Counted from the stretch's first letter, positions 12,170 to 24,075 are shown. The stretch is 64,000 bases of DNA from Pithys albifrons albifrons (GCF_047495875.1 NC_092459.1:40102490-40166489), one strand, 5' to 3'. The notes: generated by a model not told the origin, from the letters alone. A program made the numbers and translations.

Positions 12170-13020
12170 CAAATAAAACATTTGTCAATCAAAAGTCTTT
12201 AAGCACTGGGCTATGTGACATTTACTCTTTTATAAACCAACAAAGTCCCTGGTGGCATGCCTTTCTTCCTCTCATTTAAATAGTGGTAGGAGAACAAATC
12301 ACACTTCAGGGCAAGTTGATAACTGCCAGTCACGATTTCTGCCTTGTTTACTATAATGAGGAGGGTAATAAATGCATCTGACCATTTCAGCTGGCATTTG
12401 CATAGATGAATGATTTGTCCAGTCAGTCGCTCTCCAGTGATTTGGGCCTTTTTGTCAGCACAAAGAGCATTCAGTCTCCCTGGAATTTACAGCAGCCAAG
12501 CTCTCATTAGCAAACATCCTTTACCATGAATGATTCAAATAATTACCACTGAAATAATAAACTGTTTCACAAAAACATTTTATTTGATGGCTCCAAACAT
12601 CAACTTTTCTGAATTGTTGACATTCAAATAAGCCAGAGAGCTTTATTGTTGAGCAACAATGATCTCCTTGTAAAAGGGTGGGCATTGTTTTACCTCCAGC
12701 AGACCTTTAAACTTGGCCAGATATCAAATGTGTCCCTCAAACAGCTAGCCAAAGTGCTGGGTAATTGGAGGGCACGTACCAGATGGAGCTATAGTAAAAC
12801 TGCATGTTCAGGCTCCCAACTAATTTTCACTAGATTTACTTAGGATATTGTGAGTGTAAAATTCCAGACTAATTAGCAGCAAGTTATCTCTTTGCTTTTA
12901 TAACAGAAGTTGTGTAATTATTAAACACTTCTGCTTGCACTGAGCTCTCAGTTCTGAGTTCTCTTCTGTAATAGTATTCTATGTGAATAATTAAGTGTTA
13001 TTTGATATAGTTTTGGAGTT
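12170..13020. promoter_or_regulatory. Candidate conserved non-coding block (POU/SOX/TAATTA)
   Basis: This is a roughly 850-bp stretch with many developmental-type motifs. They include a perfect POU octamer ATTTGCAT at 12396-12403, head-to-head SOX-type sites at 12645-12661, AAATAATTACC near 12538-12547, and CTAATTAGC near 12870. Open frames are short, and no transposon is recognised. Known vertebrate enhancers in gene deserts look like this, but the case rests on motif texture only. Confidence 0.3.
12645..12661. promoter_or_regulatory. Inverted SOX-type site pair
   Basis: ATTGTTG (12645-12651) and CAACAAT (12654-12660) are exact reverse complements separated by two bases. With the next G, the plus strand reads AACAATG, a SOX consensus. 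The minus strand gives AACAATA. Paired inverted SOX sites are known to bind SOXE dimers, though usually with slightly longer spacers. Function is inferred. Confidence 0.35.
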
Positions 13021-16000
13021 CAATCAAATGAGCAAGCAACAATTATATCCCATTATGATCTTCTCTATTGCCTGGCAATAGGAATGATGTCACTGCATTT
13101 CCAAACCCATAGCATAAGGCAAAAGGAACTTCCTGCTATCATTCTCCTTTACCCTTTTGTCATGTGCAATTAGAAAAGTTTTATCGGTTAATTTAGAATA
13201 AGGCTATTTACTACAGGTTTTCATAGGCTGCAGGAATGTATTCACTTCTCATTGCACCATTGTTTGTAGGGGTATGTGCATGAAATTATTATCTTAATAT
13301 CAAGGAAACAGGATTCAATTGCACATTTTATGCTTCTCTTAACTGCAAGGAAACAAAATAGAACAACAGAAGGGGAAAATATTTCACTCATCCTAGCACA
13401 TTCTTCATTGCATGATTTCACTTTCACATTAAGGTCGGGTAGGTAACAATAATCTCAAACAGCCTAATACCTGGGACTTGATGTTCAGAAATAGAATAAC
13501 TGAGCCCTGGTTTTCATTTACAGACCCTTTATATCCCTCTGGCAAGATAAATGTCTTATGCTGCCAAGGAGATGTAGAGAGCTCTTAAAATATGTGAAAG
13601 TCAAGCCAGTAAAATTAAATACGTTAAAACATGTGACTGTTATTTGCAAGCTATAAAGTATACTCTCTAAAATATAATGTCTAATAATTGTCCTGAGTCA
13701 GGAAGGCAAATATTTAGAACCCAACTTTTCAGACTTAGGTATTTGCAATAGGATGAACAAAATCTGCCTCATTTTTATTCACCCAAGGGTAATTGCCCAT
13801 TACAACATCCAAATTTGGGACTATATATATATCCTATTTAAGCACCAGGCTTTGTGAGCTGAATCCAAGTGAACAAAGTTACTTAGATAAATTGAACACT
13901 ATCTTTGAGCTTTCCAAGTCTGTCCATGGGCATTTCTCCTTTGTCCAGCCAAGACCATTCACATCCAGGTTGTTGTTTTGGTTTTTTTTTTATTTCCTCC
14001 TGCTGTTTCTCTAATTATAGTCAATACCTAGGTGAAATAGACTATTTCTCAATTTCTTTTTTTGAGTTTTCAGGTGCAACATCAGAAGGAAATTCAGAAA
14101 TCCTTTAGTAATACACTCTTGACAGGTAGTTTTTGGGGTTTTTTTTAATTTCTTGTGCATTTTGGTGTTGATAAAGCTAAGGAACAAACCAAATTGGCTG
14201 GAACCATGTACAGATAACCAAGTGTGAAGAACATTTTCTATGCCTTCTGGTAGTCCCATGTTCTTTTAGATGAGAGGAGCTTGCTGTTTTGAAATGAAGA
14301 ACAGTAAAAGCTCAACTAAAAGAAATGCCACTTTTCAGAGCAGTCCATTTTACATGTCAGCAGGAAGAGAACTTGCACACTTATATTCAACTCATAGTTT
14401 GCTCTCTGTATTCTTCTGTAATAAGTAGTTCATGTTGCCACAGATGAACGTTCTGTTTCTGCCACCACCAAGCCAGACTTAAATGTTGACTTAATTAATA
14501 AGCTGTTCAATCTCAAACTGCAGACATCTTAACTGTCATCACAATTTCAACAGCAGTAAAAAAGTCCATTTTTGATGAGAACAAAAACTCCCAGAATTTA
14601 AACCAGAATTTAGAGTGGGATTCATCTCCAGATATAGATGTATATAATCAGATGTCTATGTACGAGGAAGGTATCTAAGCTCTCATCTCAGTAAATTGAA
14701 ACTCTGTCACTACTGTCACAGGACCACAGAGAATAAACTCAGGTCTCTGTTGACTAAATAGCAGAACTCCACATGTTACAAAGGAAGATTAGATATCTTG
14801 TTCACTTGTAGAAATCCCCATGAGACACCTAAGTCTCAGTTTAGTTCTGTAAATATAGGCACTTGGTGTTATTTGACATGTTCTCTGGTATCTAAAGTAC
14901 CTGCACAGGGCTATGAGCAATTTCCACTCCTCTGGATTAGCACCTGGAGACTTAGTGCAAAAAAGATACCACTAAAACTCATGTCTGCAACTCTAAATAA
15001 AGTATCTTAATATTGATCTGAAACCTTCCTCAGGTCTCCAAATCTATAAATGCTGAAAATTCTAGCTCTGACAAAGTGGAGCACCCTGAGTGGAGTTGGT
15101 TTTACACCCAGGCAGAATATGTGCCTGCCTAATGCAGCCCACTGCTGCTGGCAGGAAAATAGCATGCAAAGGACCATTGATGTATATGTCAGCTTCTTGG
15201 GAATCTGCCACCTTCCTCACATCTCCCCAGTCAACTTCTACTGCTGCACTCATTTCTGCCTTGTAGTAGGCTATGAGGTCTAGTCCCAGTACAAGAACTA
15301 TTTACAGAAAGCAGTTGTATTTTAATTTTCCAGCTCATCTTGTTTTACTTAGATAAACTACATGATTTAGCTCATCAGGACAATACAATTCCTTGTAATT
15401 GTAAAATGCAGCTGCAGTTCATTAGTAAAACATTTTTTTAATTTCTTACGTATCTCTGTCTTTCTAATTAGTAGACATCCTACATTATTTATGACTGTTG
15501 TTCACTTTTAACAACAGACAGACCTAAAAATATTAAGTAAGCCTAGTGAAATGAGTAAATTAGGCCAGTTAGAAGTAGTGAAAGTGCCATCTGTAAGCAC
15601 TAGTGTGGTGGATTATAAATTTATTCAGATTACCTTCTGTATTATCCTTCATTGTGACAAGGAAACCCCAATTAACATCCATAGCACATAAAAATTAAAC
15701 TTTTTTTAAAAAATCTACTGCTGTTGCAAGGTTTTAACCAGTAGGTTTAAAATTCTAAATACAAAAAGCTTTCTATAAATGTGTTTTGTTTGCAGTTATA
15801 TTATCTACAGCAAAATTGGTTAATTAAAAGTGGTCTTGCAAAGTACCCAAAATCTGTCAATCTGGAACTGTTGTTTTTAGAGTTTGATTCAAATTTCAAG
15901 TCATATTTTAGTGAAGCAGCAATGATATGCAGCCCATAACTTTATCACGATCAGATATCAAATAATTTATTTTCCCATGTAAAAGAGGTTGTTCTGAAGA

Positions 16001-18944
16001 TGGAAATCTATCTAACTAATTTGTTATATGACTTCTCAAAGTGAAATAAATATAAATTTATTTTAAGCCATTTCCTATACTTTTAATTCACTGGGGAGGC
16101 TCTTAATGAAAATTGCATAGTATAATCACTTCCAAATATTATGGCAAAAATTTTCATTAGAATTATAGTATCCCCAATTTCATGCAGACAAACACATCAG
16201 TTAATTTTCAGTGATATCCAGAGAAAGTTATGAGTTATTTTGACATACATTGTTCATGCTGCAGTAAATACTTGAAGGACTTAAAGTATAAATTATTGCA
16301 CAGAGTGTGAAAAATGTCAAGGTAATGCAACTTTAGAGTTACGCTTCAAATAGTTCATTGTATTACATCTCGGTCTGTGCCTGGATATTTGTACTGGATG
16401 TTCACATTTTTGTCAGTGTGGTCTTTTCCCGAACACTCCTTCTCTAGCAGAATATTTAGAATCTGTCGAGTTATGAATACACTGAGTGAATTAGGTGAGT
16501 TTTGTGAGACCACTGTCTACTAGAACTCTTTGGCAAAGCTTCAATGAGAAACAAAGGAACAAGGAGAGAGTTCTCATAAGAAGCAAACTCCTCTCTTTTG
16601 AGTTGGATGCTTTCAACAAATGATGTATTTATAACCAGGGGCAAATGCTCAGCTTGCCATCTTCACATAAACAAGTGTTAGAGTCTTATGATCTGGGCAA
16701 CAGTAAGATGCTAAAAACTTGCTTTCTCTTCATTTGTGGGTAAATTACAACAAGTGACTATTTATGAAGTCTGTCCTCAAACCTCATGACTCTGAGGTCT
16801 CTGTTCTTTGTGTATGCAGATTTACTGTTTAAGAGCTAAAAAAAGGCTCAACAGGCCCTGAAAAATAAATAAATCCCAGCTACTGAGTTTCCTTGTAAGT
16901 CATGTCCTCTGAAAAACTGTCTGGCTCCTCCAGAGGTGAGTCATTTGGCCTCAGATCTTTTTGTCAGTAGGCCCGATGCTAGTTCCTGCCCTCTTTTTAT
17001 CAATCCTGTAATGATCTCTGGCAATTCCCCAGGTGCAGAAAGAGTAAATCAGCCCCATGTCTGTGCCTTTACCACAGGACAAGTGCTCTCTCAGCTGAAA
17101 GAACACCATAGCTTCCTTGCTTCTATGCAGTCCAGACTTTGGTGGGATGCTAAGCCAGTTTAGAAGATGGTAAGCACTCTCTAGTGCTGCAGTGTCAACA
17201 TTTCCTGCATTTGTACTGCTCTTATGCCTGTGCCAGATAGACTCAGATGAGCAACCACAGTCAAGAGAGGGATACAATGGCTCATGAGTGGGAGAAAATG
17301 CATTTAATATGGATAGTGTGGACAGTGGCAGAAACCATAGCCAGTTCGCAAGATTTTCAAAGCAGATCACTGCAGATGGCAGGGAGTGGAGAAGCCTGTG
17401 GCCCCCAGATCAACCAGAATTAAGGTAACAAAATCACAATATTGCTTATTTTTGCTCCAGTCCAGTGCCCAATACTTCTCATTAGCTTCTACAGCTTTTA
17501 ACCTGACTCTGGAGTCAGAAAAGTACTGGAAAATAAAGAGAATCTGTGTTAAAAGTTTAACATAGAGATATTATGCCTTATTCTAAAGATCTGTAACAAC
17601 TGAAAATGCAGCCTTCAGCCTCAGAAAGCTAAGTGCATCCAGGGAGTCCTCCCTGTCTAACACCAAAGTTATAGGTGCTGTACAGCTGTTTTGCAGTGGT
17701 GAGAATGGTGCTCTGCCTTTCTGGGACACAACAGTGCAAGCACAAGTAGAGCTTCTTTTCGTTCCCTCCCATCTGCTCTCTCTCAAGGAGAGCAGCAGCT
17801 GCTGGACTTTCCCTTGAAATCTTCCCTCCACACTGAACACCTACACTGCGAGTTCCCTAAGTTTGACTTAATTTTGCAGTAGACAGCAAGGAGTTAAACT
17901 CCTATTTTACTAAATGGAACTGTACAAAAAGGATGTGACTCCCACATATTCCAAACTTTCAGATGCCGAGCATATTTTCTTGAATGAAAGCCCTTTTGGT
18001 ATTTTTCAGTGGAGGGGAAAAATGCATTTCTGAAGAATCAAAACCAACAAAGAGATTACAGATAGCAAATATAACAGTGCACATATTATAAGGGATAAGT
18101 ACAGTAAACATGGATGGCTAATTAAGGAAATTCTTGAGAATGTCTTGAAACAAGATTGCTCTATACATTTCTGATGAGTGATCCTTTAAAGGCATCACAC
18201 TCAGGAAGTGTAATGGAATATCTTGTTCTTTCCTATCAGAATTGCTTTTAGCTTCGTTTTTGTTACTTACTAAGCTTATAGTAGTGCTTAGAGTTTCCAG
18301 ATGTTAATCTAACTGCTTATCAAATCTTATTAAAGAGAGCTGCTGACTCAGATTTCTCATAGAGGAAAGCAGAGGGCCAAGTAGGACCTCTGTAGATGTT
18401 TGATTTTAATCACGACTTCCTCCATGTATCTCTTCAGTTTGAACTACTGCAATAATAGGAAATTTGTGCTGCAACTCACTAGAGCTGTGTTTTTACAAAA
18501 ATAAGTGCAATCTCCTCTATACTGCCTTTCAAGAACAGACCTGGGGATGAATCCAGTGGGGAAGGTGCCTTGTCCATGAATGACTTGTCTGCAGTGATCC
18601 CAAGGAAAGCCAGCAGTGGGAAAGTAATTAGCAGGTTGCATAACTGGGGCCCAGAGTGAAAACTACTTCTTTCATTTAATAGTATGCATAGACTCCTATA
18701 GAAATGTGAGAAGTTGCTGGGATAGGGTAGAAACTAAAGCTGCATGTCCTGAATCTCAGCCCCGTTATGCATCTACTGAAGAATCTCTTCCTCACTTCAT
18801 CTACTGAGAAAACCTACCATACATATATAATATATATAAAATAAAAAAAGTTCTAGTTTCTTGTTTAGTGTTCTTAAAGGAATAAAACTCTTTTCTCCTT
18901 GCTGCTGTCACCACTTTCAGCTCCCCATTTCTCTCTTCCAGAGT
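13021..18944. other. Unannotated interval, nothing recognised
   Basis: This is AT-rich DNA. The largest open frame is 139 codons on the minus strand (16951-17370), which has no recognisable domain. Small TA runs occur near 13820 and 18827. No transposon, exon or structured RNA gene is identified. Confidence 0.5.
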
Positions 18945-20130
18945 CAGAGCAGAAAATCCATATACAGAATGGTTTCATGGTAAATTATGCTTGACCAACC
19001 TGATTGCCTTCTATGATGAGCCAACTACCTGGATGGATGAAGGGAGAGAAATGGAAATTGTTGACCTGGACTTCAGCAAGGCTTTTAGCACCATCTTTCA
19101 CGATATCCTCATGGGCAAACTCAGGAAGTACAGGCTGGATGAGTAGACAGTGAGGTAGACTGAGAACTGGCTAAACAGCAGATCCAAGAGGGTTGTAATC
19201 AGTAACACAGGGTCTAATTGGAGGCCTGTCACTACTAGTGTCCCCCAAGGTTTAATACTGAGCCCAGTATTGTTTAACTTACTCCTCAATTACTTGGATG
19301 AAGGGACAGAATGACTCTCAGTGAGTTCATTGGTGACACAAAGCTGGAAGGAGTGGCCAATACTCCAGAGTGCTGTGCAGTCCTTTAGAAGGACCTAACA
19401 GCTTGAAGAGATGGGCAGAGAAGAACAGTCTGAAATTCACAAAGGTAAGTGCAGCACTCTGCACCTGGGGAAGAATAACCCCAGACACCACCACAAGCTG
19501 ACCTGCTACAAAACAGCTCTGCAGAGAAGGACCTGGGGGTCCTGGTAGACAACAAGCTCTCCACAAGCCAGCAGTGTGTCTTTGTGGTGAAGAAGTCCAA
19601 TGGTATCCTGAGATGCATTAGGAAAAGCATTGCCAATAGGTCAAGGGAAGTGGTTCTGTCCCTCTATTAACCCCAGTGACACTGTGATGTCCAGTTCCAG
19701 GCTCCTCAGTACAAGAAAGACATGAAGCTCCTGGAGCAAGTCCAGCGGAGGGCTACAAAGATGGTTAGGTAACTGGAGCATTTCTCTTATGAGGAAAGAC
19801 TGAGGGAATTGGGCCTGTTCAGCCTTGAGAAGAAACTGAGAGGGCACCTTGCCAATATATCTAATTCTCTGAAGGGAGGATGTCGGGAGGATGTCAGGAG
19901 GATGGACCCAGGCTCTTCTCAGTGATGCAAGCAATAGGAAAAGAGGCAATGGGCATAAACTGATGCCCAGGAAGTTCCACCAGAACATGAGGAAGAACTT
20001 TTTTACGGTGTGGGTGACTACACACTGGAACAGATTGCACAGAGAAATTGTGGAGTCTCCCTCACTGGAGATATTCAAGAACCGTCTTGAGACAATCCTG
20101 TGGAATGTGCTTTACAAAGACTCGGCTTAA
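18945..20130 (+). pseudogene. CR1 ORF2 reverse-transcriptase remnant with mutated catalytic site
   Basis: Recognisable blocks in order are LTNLIAFYDE-like (after a frameshift), IVDLDFSKAF (the first catalytic aspartate region), LRKYRLDE, ENWLNSRS, RVVIS, WRPVTTSVPQGLILSPVLFN (about 19217-19276), and FIGDTKL at 19326-19346. The block usually reads FADDTKL, so the first of the two catalytic aspartates is now Gly at 19332-19334. After that come LHLGKNNPRHH and the C-terminal THWNRLHREIVESPSLEIFKNRL, ending at TAA 20128-20130. The frame 19891-20130 is the intact tail. Multiple stops and the Asp-to-Gly change show the copy cannot encode a working enzyme. Confidence 0.85.
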
Positions 20131-20148
20131 GCTGGGAGATTGGACAAG

Positions 20149-20154
20149 ATGACC
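20149..20154. repeat. Target-site duplication, left copy (ATGACC)
   Basis: ATGACC is CR1 sequence (GATGACC is conserved in CR1 3' ends). It recurs at 21002-21007 immediately after the insertion. Six bases is the duplication length typical of class II (ERVK/alpha-beta) retroviral integrases. Confidence 0.75.
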
Positions 20155-20167
20155 TATAGGGAAATGA

Positions 20168-20281
20168 ATAACATATGAAGAATGGAAAGAATATTGTCAG
20201 CAGTGGATGGATGAAGATCAAGAGGAAGCAGAGCCAATGGGAATAGGGATAGACAGTGGATTTGAAACTCCGGAATTTTGA
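20168..20281 (+). other. Open frame at 5' end of the LTR-like insertion
   Basis: Thirty-seven codons are open from 20168 to a TGA at 20279-20281, with an in-frame TGA immediately before. The translated segment is strongly acidic and Trp/Tyr-containing (it includes MDEDQEEAEP) and looks coding in composition. It could be the C-terminus of a retroviral gene reaching into U3, as some retroviral genes do, or chance. I do not recognise the protein. Confidence 0.3.
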
Positions 20282-20918
20282 ATGTTGAATTTTGCAAAAG
20301 ATTTTTGTATTGGTTTTTGGTTTTGTACCACCCTCCCATGCTGTTTCTACCTCCCATGTTCATCCCTCTCCTGTGTGTTCCCCCTGTGGCTTTTCCCTAA
20401 TGAGTCACAGTGCCACTGAGGTGCCAGGGCAATTCCCTGGTCCGGGCCAGCCCCACCCGGGTACAGTGCCTGTCCCGTGCTGCCAACACAGTCACCGCTG
20501 TGGGTGTCGCTGCTGCACGGCAGAATCCAAGACCCACCAGGGAGTCCAGACCGGTGCAGCACCACCTGAGGGAATCCTCTCTGCGCCATGCTGCTGGCAG
20601 GTCCACCAGAAATGCGCCTGCCCCTCTTCTGCCTGTTTTGCCCCAATCCCTGAGTCCCTGTTGGTCAGTTCTCCTGTCATTTGACGAGTGTTTCCGCATT
20701 GGCTAATCAGGTTGTCAGTTACCCAGTTTGCACCTGTCCTCGCCCTATCACGTCCAAGTTCCAAAACCCTCCCCTCAGACTTCCTTCCTCTTTCCAGGAC
20801 TCTGTTCTTATTGGATGTTTAATGGTTGTCAACACACTCTTCACCTAATCCCCGTTAACTTTCCACCCAGTTCCGAGTATGTCCCCTAACTAAACCTTTC
20901 TAGGTCACCTCTTTTTTT

Positions 20919-20924
20919 AATAAA
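20919..20924 (+). terminator. LTR poly(A) signal AATAAA
   Basis: A canonical AATAAA followed by GTGCTT lies 77 bp before the end of the insertion. The minus-strand LTR at 60622-60957 has the same AATAAAGTGCTT string, which suggests a related R region. Confidence 0.65.
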
Positions 20925-21001
20925 GTGCTTCTTGGTTCACCCCCACACTGAGTGTAGAGTGTTTACTGGGAAGCCGTTTTTTCCTCGGTCAGCGACCATT
21001 A

Positions 21002-21050
21002 ATGACCCCAGTGGTGATCCTTTCCAACCCTATCTGTTCTGTGATTCTGG
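21002..21050 (+). mobile_element. CR1 LINE copy B, 3' end
   Basis: This is the continuation of copy B after the insertion. It starts with the duplicated ATGACC (21002-21007), then the CR1 signature CCTTTCCAACCC and the terminal TTCTGTGATTCTG. Joining it to 20154 restores a normal CR1 3' end, which proves the nested order. Confidence 0.9.
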
Positions 21051-23414
21051 GAATAGAATGGAACCCCATTTCTCGTGGGCCAGGTATGGTTCTGTGACAA
21101 AAAGCAAAGCACTAGTTCTTCACAGATATGAGGCAGGGACAGGGGTCATTCTGAGTAGGAGATTTTGAACAGGGCTTGCCTGTTTACTCATCATAAATTC
21201 CAAGGAGGAAGACCAACATGTACTTCTGAGGAAAAGACCCAGGGTCATTAGAAAAGAGCAAAATGTCATTATCAGAATGTAGTACGCTCTCAGTATCAGG
21301 AAACGTTCCTACTTACAGGACAACTTCAAGAATTTAAACTGGTGGGGGATTGTCTCTACTTCTAGCTTCTTTGTCCCTAATAAATATAAGGTCCATCTAG
21401 GCCAAGACACCCTTTTCAGCAGTGTTGGAGGGCAGATGACCACAGAAAAATATGAGAATATAGAAAACACAGTGATATTTCCAAAAAATACTCTTCTAGC
21501 AACCACAAATTTACATTTCAGGGGCTTTCTGAACCAGAGAGAGTGTTTGGTTTTTAACAACCCTTGGTGAATTTCTCTTCTCATGAATGGCTCTGAAAGA
21601 AACACAAGAAACAAGTCAGAGACACTATCCTGTTTACCTGTCTGAATGCAGGGGTCAATGGAGGGAAAAAGTTAAGAAAAAATTTCTGGTCTTTTTTCTG
21701 AGTGTAAAATATAGTGTTTCTCTTGCTGATGTTACCACAGGACATACTCAGCTTTAAATGTGTTTTGTTAATCTCCATGATGTGAATACACCAGAAAAGT
21801 CATGCTCTAGTAGTATAAATCACAAGAACCTTCAGGAGGTCAGTGAGTTTCCCCATGTAAACCATGAGAAAATTTGTCTCACTATAGCTTCCCCTGCTTG
21901 AGATTCTCTTGATAAACAGGGCTGTAAAGACGTATTGCATGTATTCTTGAGTTGCAGATTAAAATGATGGAGGTTTTTTGAAGAGAACTTGCTCAAAAAA
22001 TGTCAAAGAACTGCATGTTCTATGTTGTATTTAAAGGGGTTAAGGAGTATCTTGGATAGCTTTGTATGATGTTAGATAGTACAATTTCATTCTGTTTAGG
22101 AAAGTTTGCTATCCGACTTTATAAGGCTCCATAAAATTTCAGTATGATATTTTAAAATCTATCTAAAACAGCAAGAACACAGATATGTGCAACACCATGA
22201 ATATAAATGCAATCCATTTAAAATATATCTAAGCAAGCAATCCAGTAACAGTCTGATCATGCAGGAGAAAAACAGATAATCTGAATTTGTCTATATCCAT
22301 GTCTCTCTCTGTAAATACCTACCTATGCATACTCATAAATATTTCATCTGGATCTAGTTTGAATTTGGATTCAGCTCCTAACCTAGATAGGCAGAGTTCA
22401 CAAATTGCCTGTTCAGTGATCCTGCTTTGTTTTACAAGTGTGTAAGGATGTGCTTCTCACAGCAGACATAGAAGCAAAAAACCTTGAAGAAGAAAAACAC
22501 CTGATGGACAATGCCTTCAGTTCTGAATAGTGAAACATCTTAGATTCTTGCTGCAATGTGCTTTATGAGGGGTAGTCAATTCACTACTCAATTTCATATT
22601 AGAGGGACTGAAGTGAGTGCCTGGTTTCTAAATAGTTATTGACATTTGCAGGAGACCGTCCAGGGCGTTCAGTTGTAATGCTGTTGAGCATATCCCATGA
22701 CGTGTTTGTCCTCTGCTTGGGAAGACTTTTCTTAAATCAGGAGCAGTATGGATAAGATATTTTTATCCCTGGAGAGGCTTTTGTTTTTATTAATACCTAA
22801 AAATTGAGCATTCCTGTAGCATTTTTTATATGCTTATATAAAGTTAGTTTTCATTGGTATGAAATCAAAGAAAGAACCACATATCTTTATCTCATCTATT
22901 CTGTAAGGTTTTTCTTAAACATTTTCTGGTACATCATTTCTGTTAACACATCTGGATCCAGGGAATACAAGGGGTTTTGCCTATGAAAAGATATTTAGGG
23001 TGAAAATCGCTGGTTTTCTATATTCTGTTCATTCTAAACTGGTTTAGATTAAGAAGAGATGCTTGAGTTCCCTTCTAAAAGGTAACTTTTCAGATAGGTG
23101 TAAGATCTTGAAAGCAAGAATTTAGCAATAGCTGTCTGCTCATATGTGGTTCTAGCATGCTACTGCAATGTCAAACAAAGCCTTACAGCCCTACATGACC
23201 AGCCTGACTTGGACCAGCAGCACCTGCTGAGCTGCCCTCCAACACATTGCCTTGGCTGAGCTGGCACCTGTGAGCTCTCACACTTACCCAGGCAGATGGC
23301 CTCAATGGGAGAAGGTGGAACCAAGTGGGGTTAAGAACCTGGCCTTCCACTCCTTCAGAGGAAATAGAGACTTCCAGGGCTCAAATACACAATTGTGATT
23401 CAGGCAATTGCTAC
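21051..23414. other. Unannotated interval, nothing recognised
   Basis: Open frames are at most 101 codons (minus, 21309-21614) and show no domain. No transposon is recognised. A more GC-rich patch at about 23180-23350 carries no motif that I can name. Confidence 0.5.
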
Positions 23415-23460
23415 TCTTTGCCTCACTGTTCCTTGACTGTGAAGTGGGAATAAGAGTATC
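23415..23460 (-). repeat. MIR/L2-like 3' fragment
   Basis: TTTGCCTCACTGTTCC followed by GAAGTGGGAATAAGAG matches, with divergence, the reverse complement of the conserved MIR/L2 string (TTTGCCTCAGTTTCC...AAATGGGRATAA). These are mammal-wide and amniote-wide ancient SINE/LINE 3' ends. The fragment is short and old. Confidence 0.5.
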
Positions 23461-23994
23461 TAAACATTGACATAAAATAAATAATTATCATGCTTACACG
23501 CTTTCTAAAATTTCTAAATGTTTTCTCATTGCTATGATTCATCTGAAAAGTAGGAGACACTCAGCCTGTGGATTTTGTTTGGTTTCTAGGGAAAAGGAAT
23601 GCGCAGCACAAAGGTTACCTGGAAAATAAATTCCTCCTATTAATCTTTATCCTCATTAAAGAATTTTTTCTGAAGTCTTCCATCAGATCTATTTTGTATG
23701 CATCACCTAAGCAAAAGTATCAATATCTGGAAAAAATTAATTTTGTCCTCATGGAGCTTCCCAGGGTAGAGCACTTGGAAAATTTGCCCAGTTGCATTTT
23801 CATAGGCCAGTTTTTAATGAACATTTTCTCTTCTTACACTTTAAATCAGTTGAAAACAGAATATGTGAAATGTACCTCCTGATACATAGTAGTACCAAGC
23901 TCTCAAGTAGGCTGAAACAACAGCATGCATGTGAAGCTACACCACAGAGAACTCCAGGCAAATGTGCACACAACACGAATTTTACAAATTTAGA
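23461..23994. other. Unannotated interval
   Basis: It contains a 104-codon open frame on plus (23568-23882) with no recognisable domain. Nothing else is seen. Confidence 0.5.
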
Positions 23995-24075
23995 TCCCAA
24001 TTCAGCAAAGTCCCTAAAACATGAGCATAATATTAAGGATACGAATAGTCCCAGTGAAGCTAGTGGAATTATGTT
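23995..24075 (+). repeat. Ancient amniote interspersed repeat fragment, second copy
   Basis: The series AATTCAGCAAAG, ATGAGCATAATATTAAG, GAATAGTCCCAGTGAAG and CTAGTGG follows the layout of the same old repeat seen inverted at 3536-3600: 'cagcaaag', then a 'TTAAG' core, then 'agtcccattgaagtcaatgg' in the form I recall. The family identity is uncertain. Confidence 0.45.

Larger units (their letters stand above)
18945..20154 (+). mobile_element. CR1 LINE copy B, 5' part (interrupted by LTR)
   Basis: This plus-strand CR1 begins at about 18945 inside reverse transcriptase and runs to GGACAAGATGACC at 20154. There an 847-bp insertion splits the copy, and the CR1 3' end resumes at 21002. The 5' edge is approximate. 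The copy contains a small tandem run (AGGATGTC-type units, about 19877-19907) not present in the other copies. The copy is dead, with many stops and frameshifts. Confidence 0.92.
20155..21001 (+). mobile_element. LTR-like retroviral insertion inside CR1
   Basis: The insertion is 847 bp, bounded by duplicated ATGACC, and sits within the CR1 3' UTR. It ends with an AATAAA at 20919-20924 followed by about 77 bp, as R-U5 would. It also has an AP-1 site TGAGTCA at 20401-20407 and inverted CCAAT boxes (ATTGG near 20698 and 20809). It is rich in CpG compared with its surroundings, which suggests limited age. The ends are TATAGGG...CATTA instead of the usual TG...CA. I infer that TG and CA each suffered one transition. 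An open frame runs through the first 120 bp (separate entry), unusual for a plain LTR. Alternatives are a deleted provirus retaining only the 3' end plus LTR, or an unrelated retroelement. The 130-codon open frame at 20292-20684 has no recognisable retroviral domain. Confidence 0.7.

Noticed and set aside
20292..20706. Cluster of 90-130 codon frames on both strands
   Set aside because: They lie inside the GC-rich LTR-like insertion and show no recognised retroviral or host domain.
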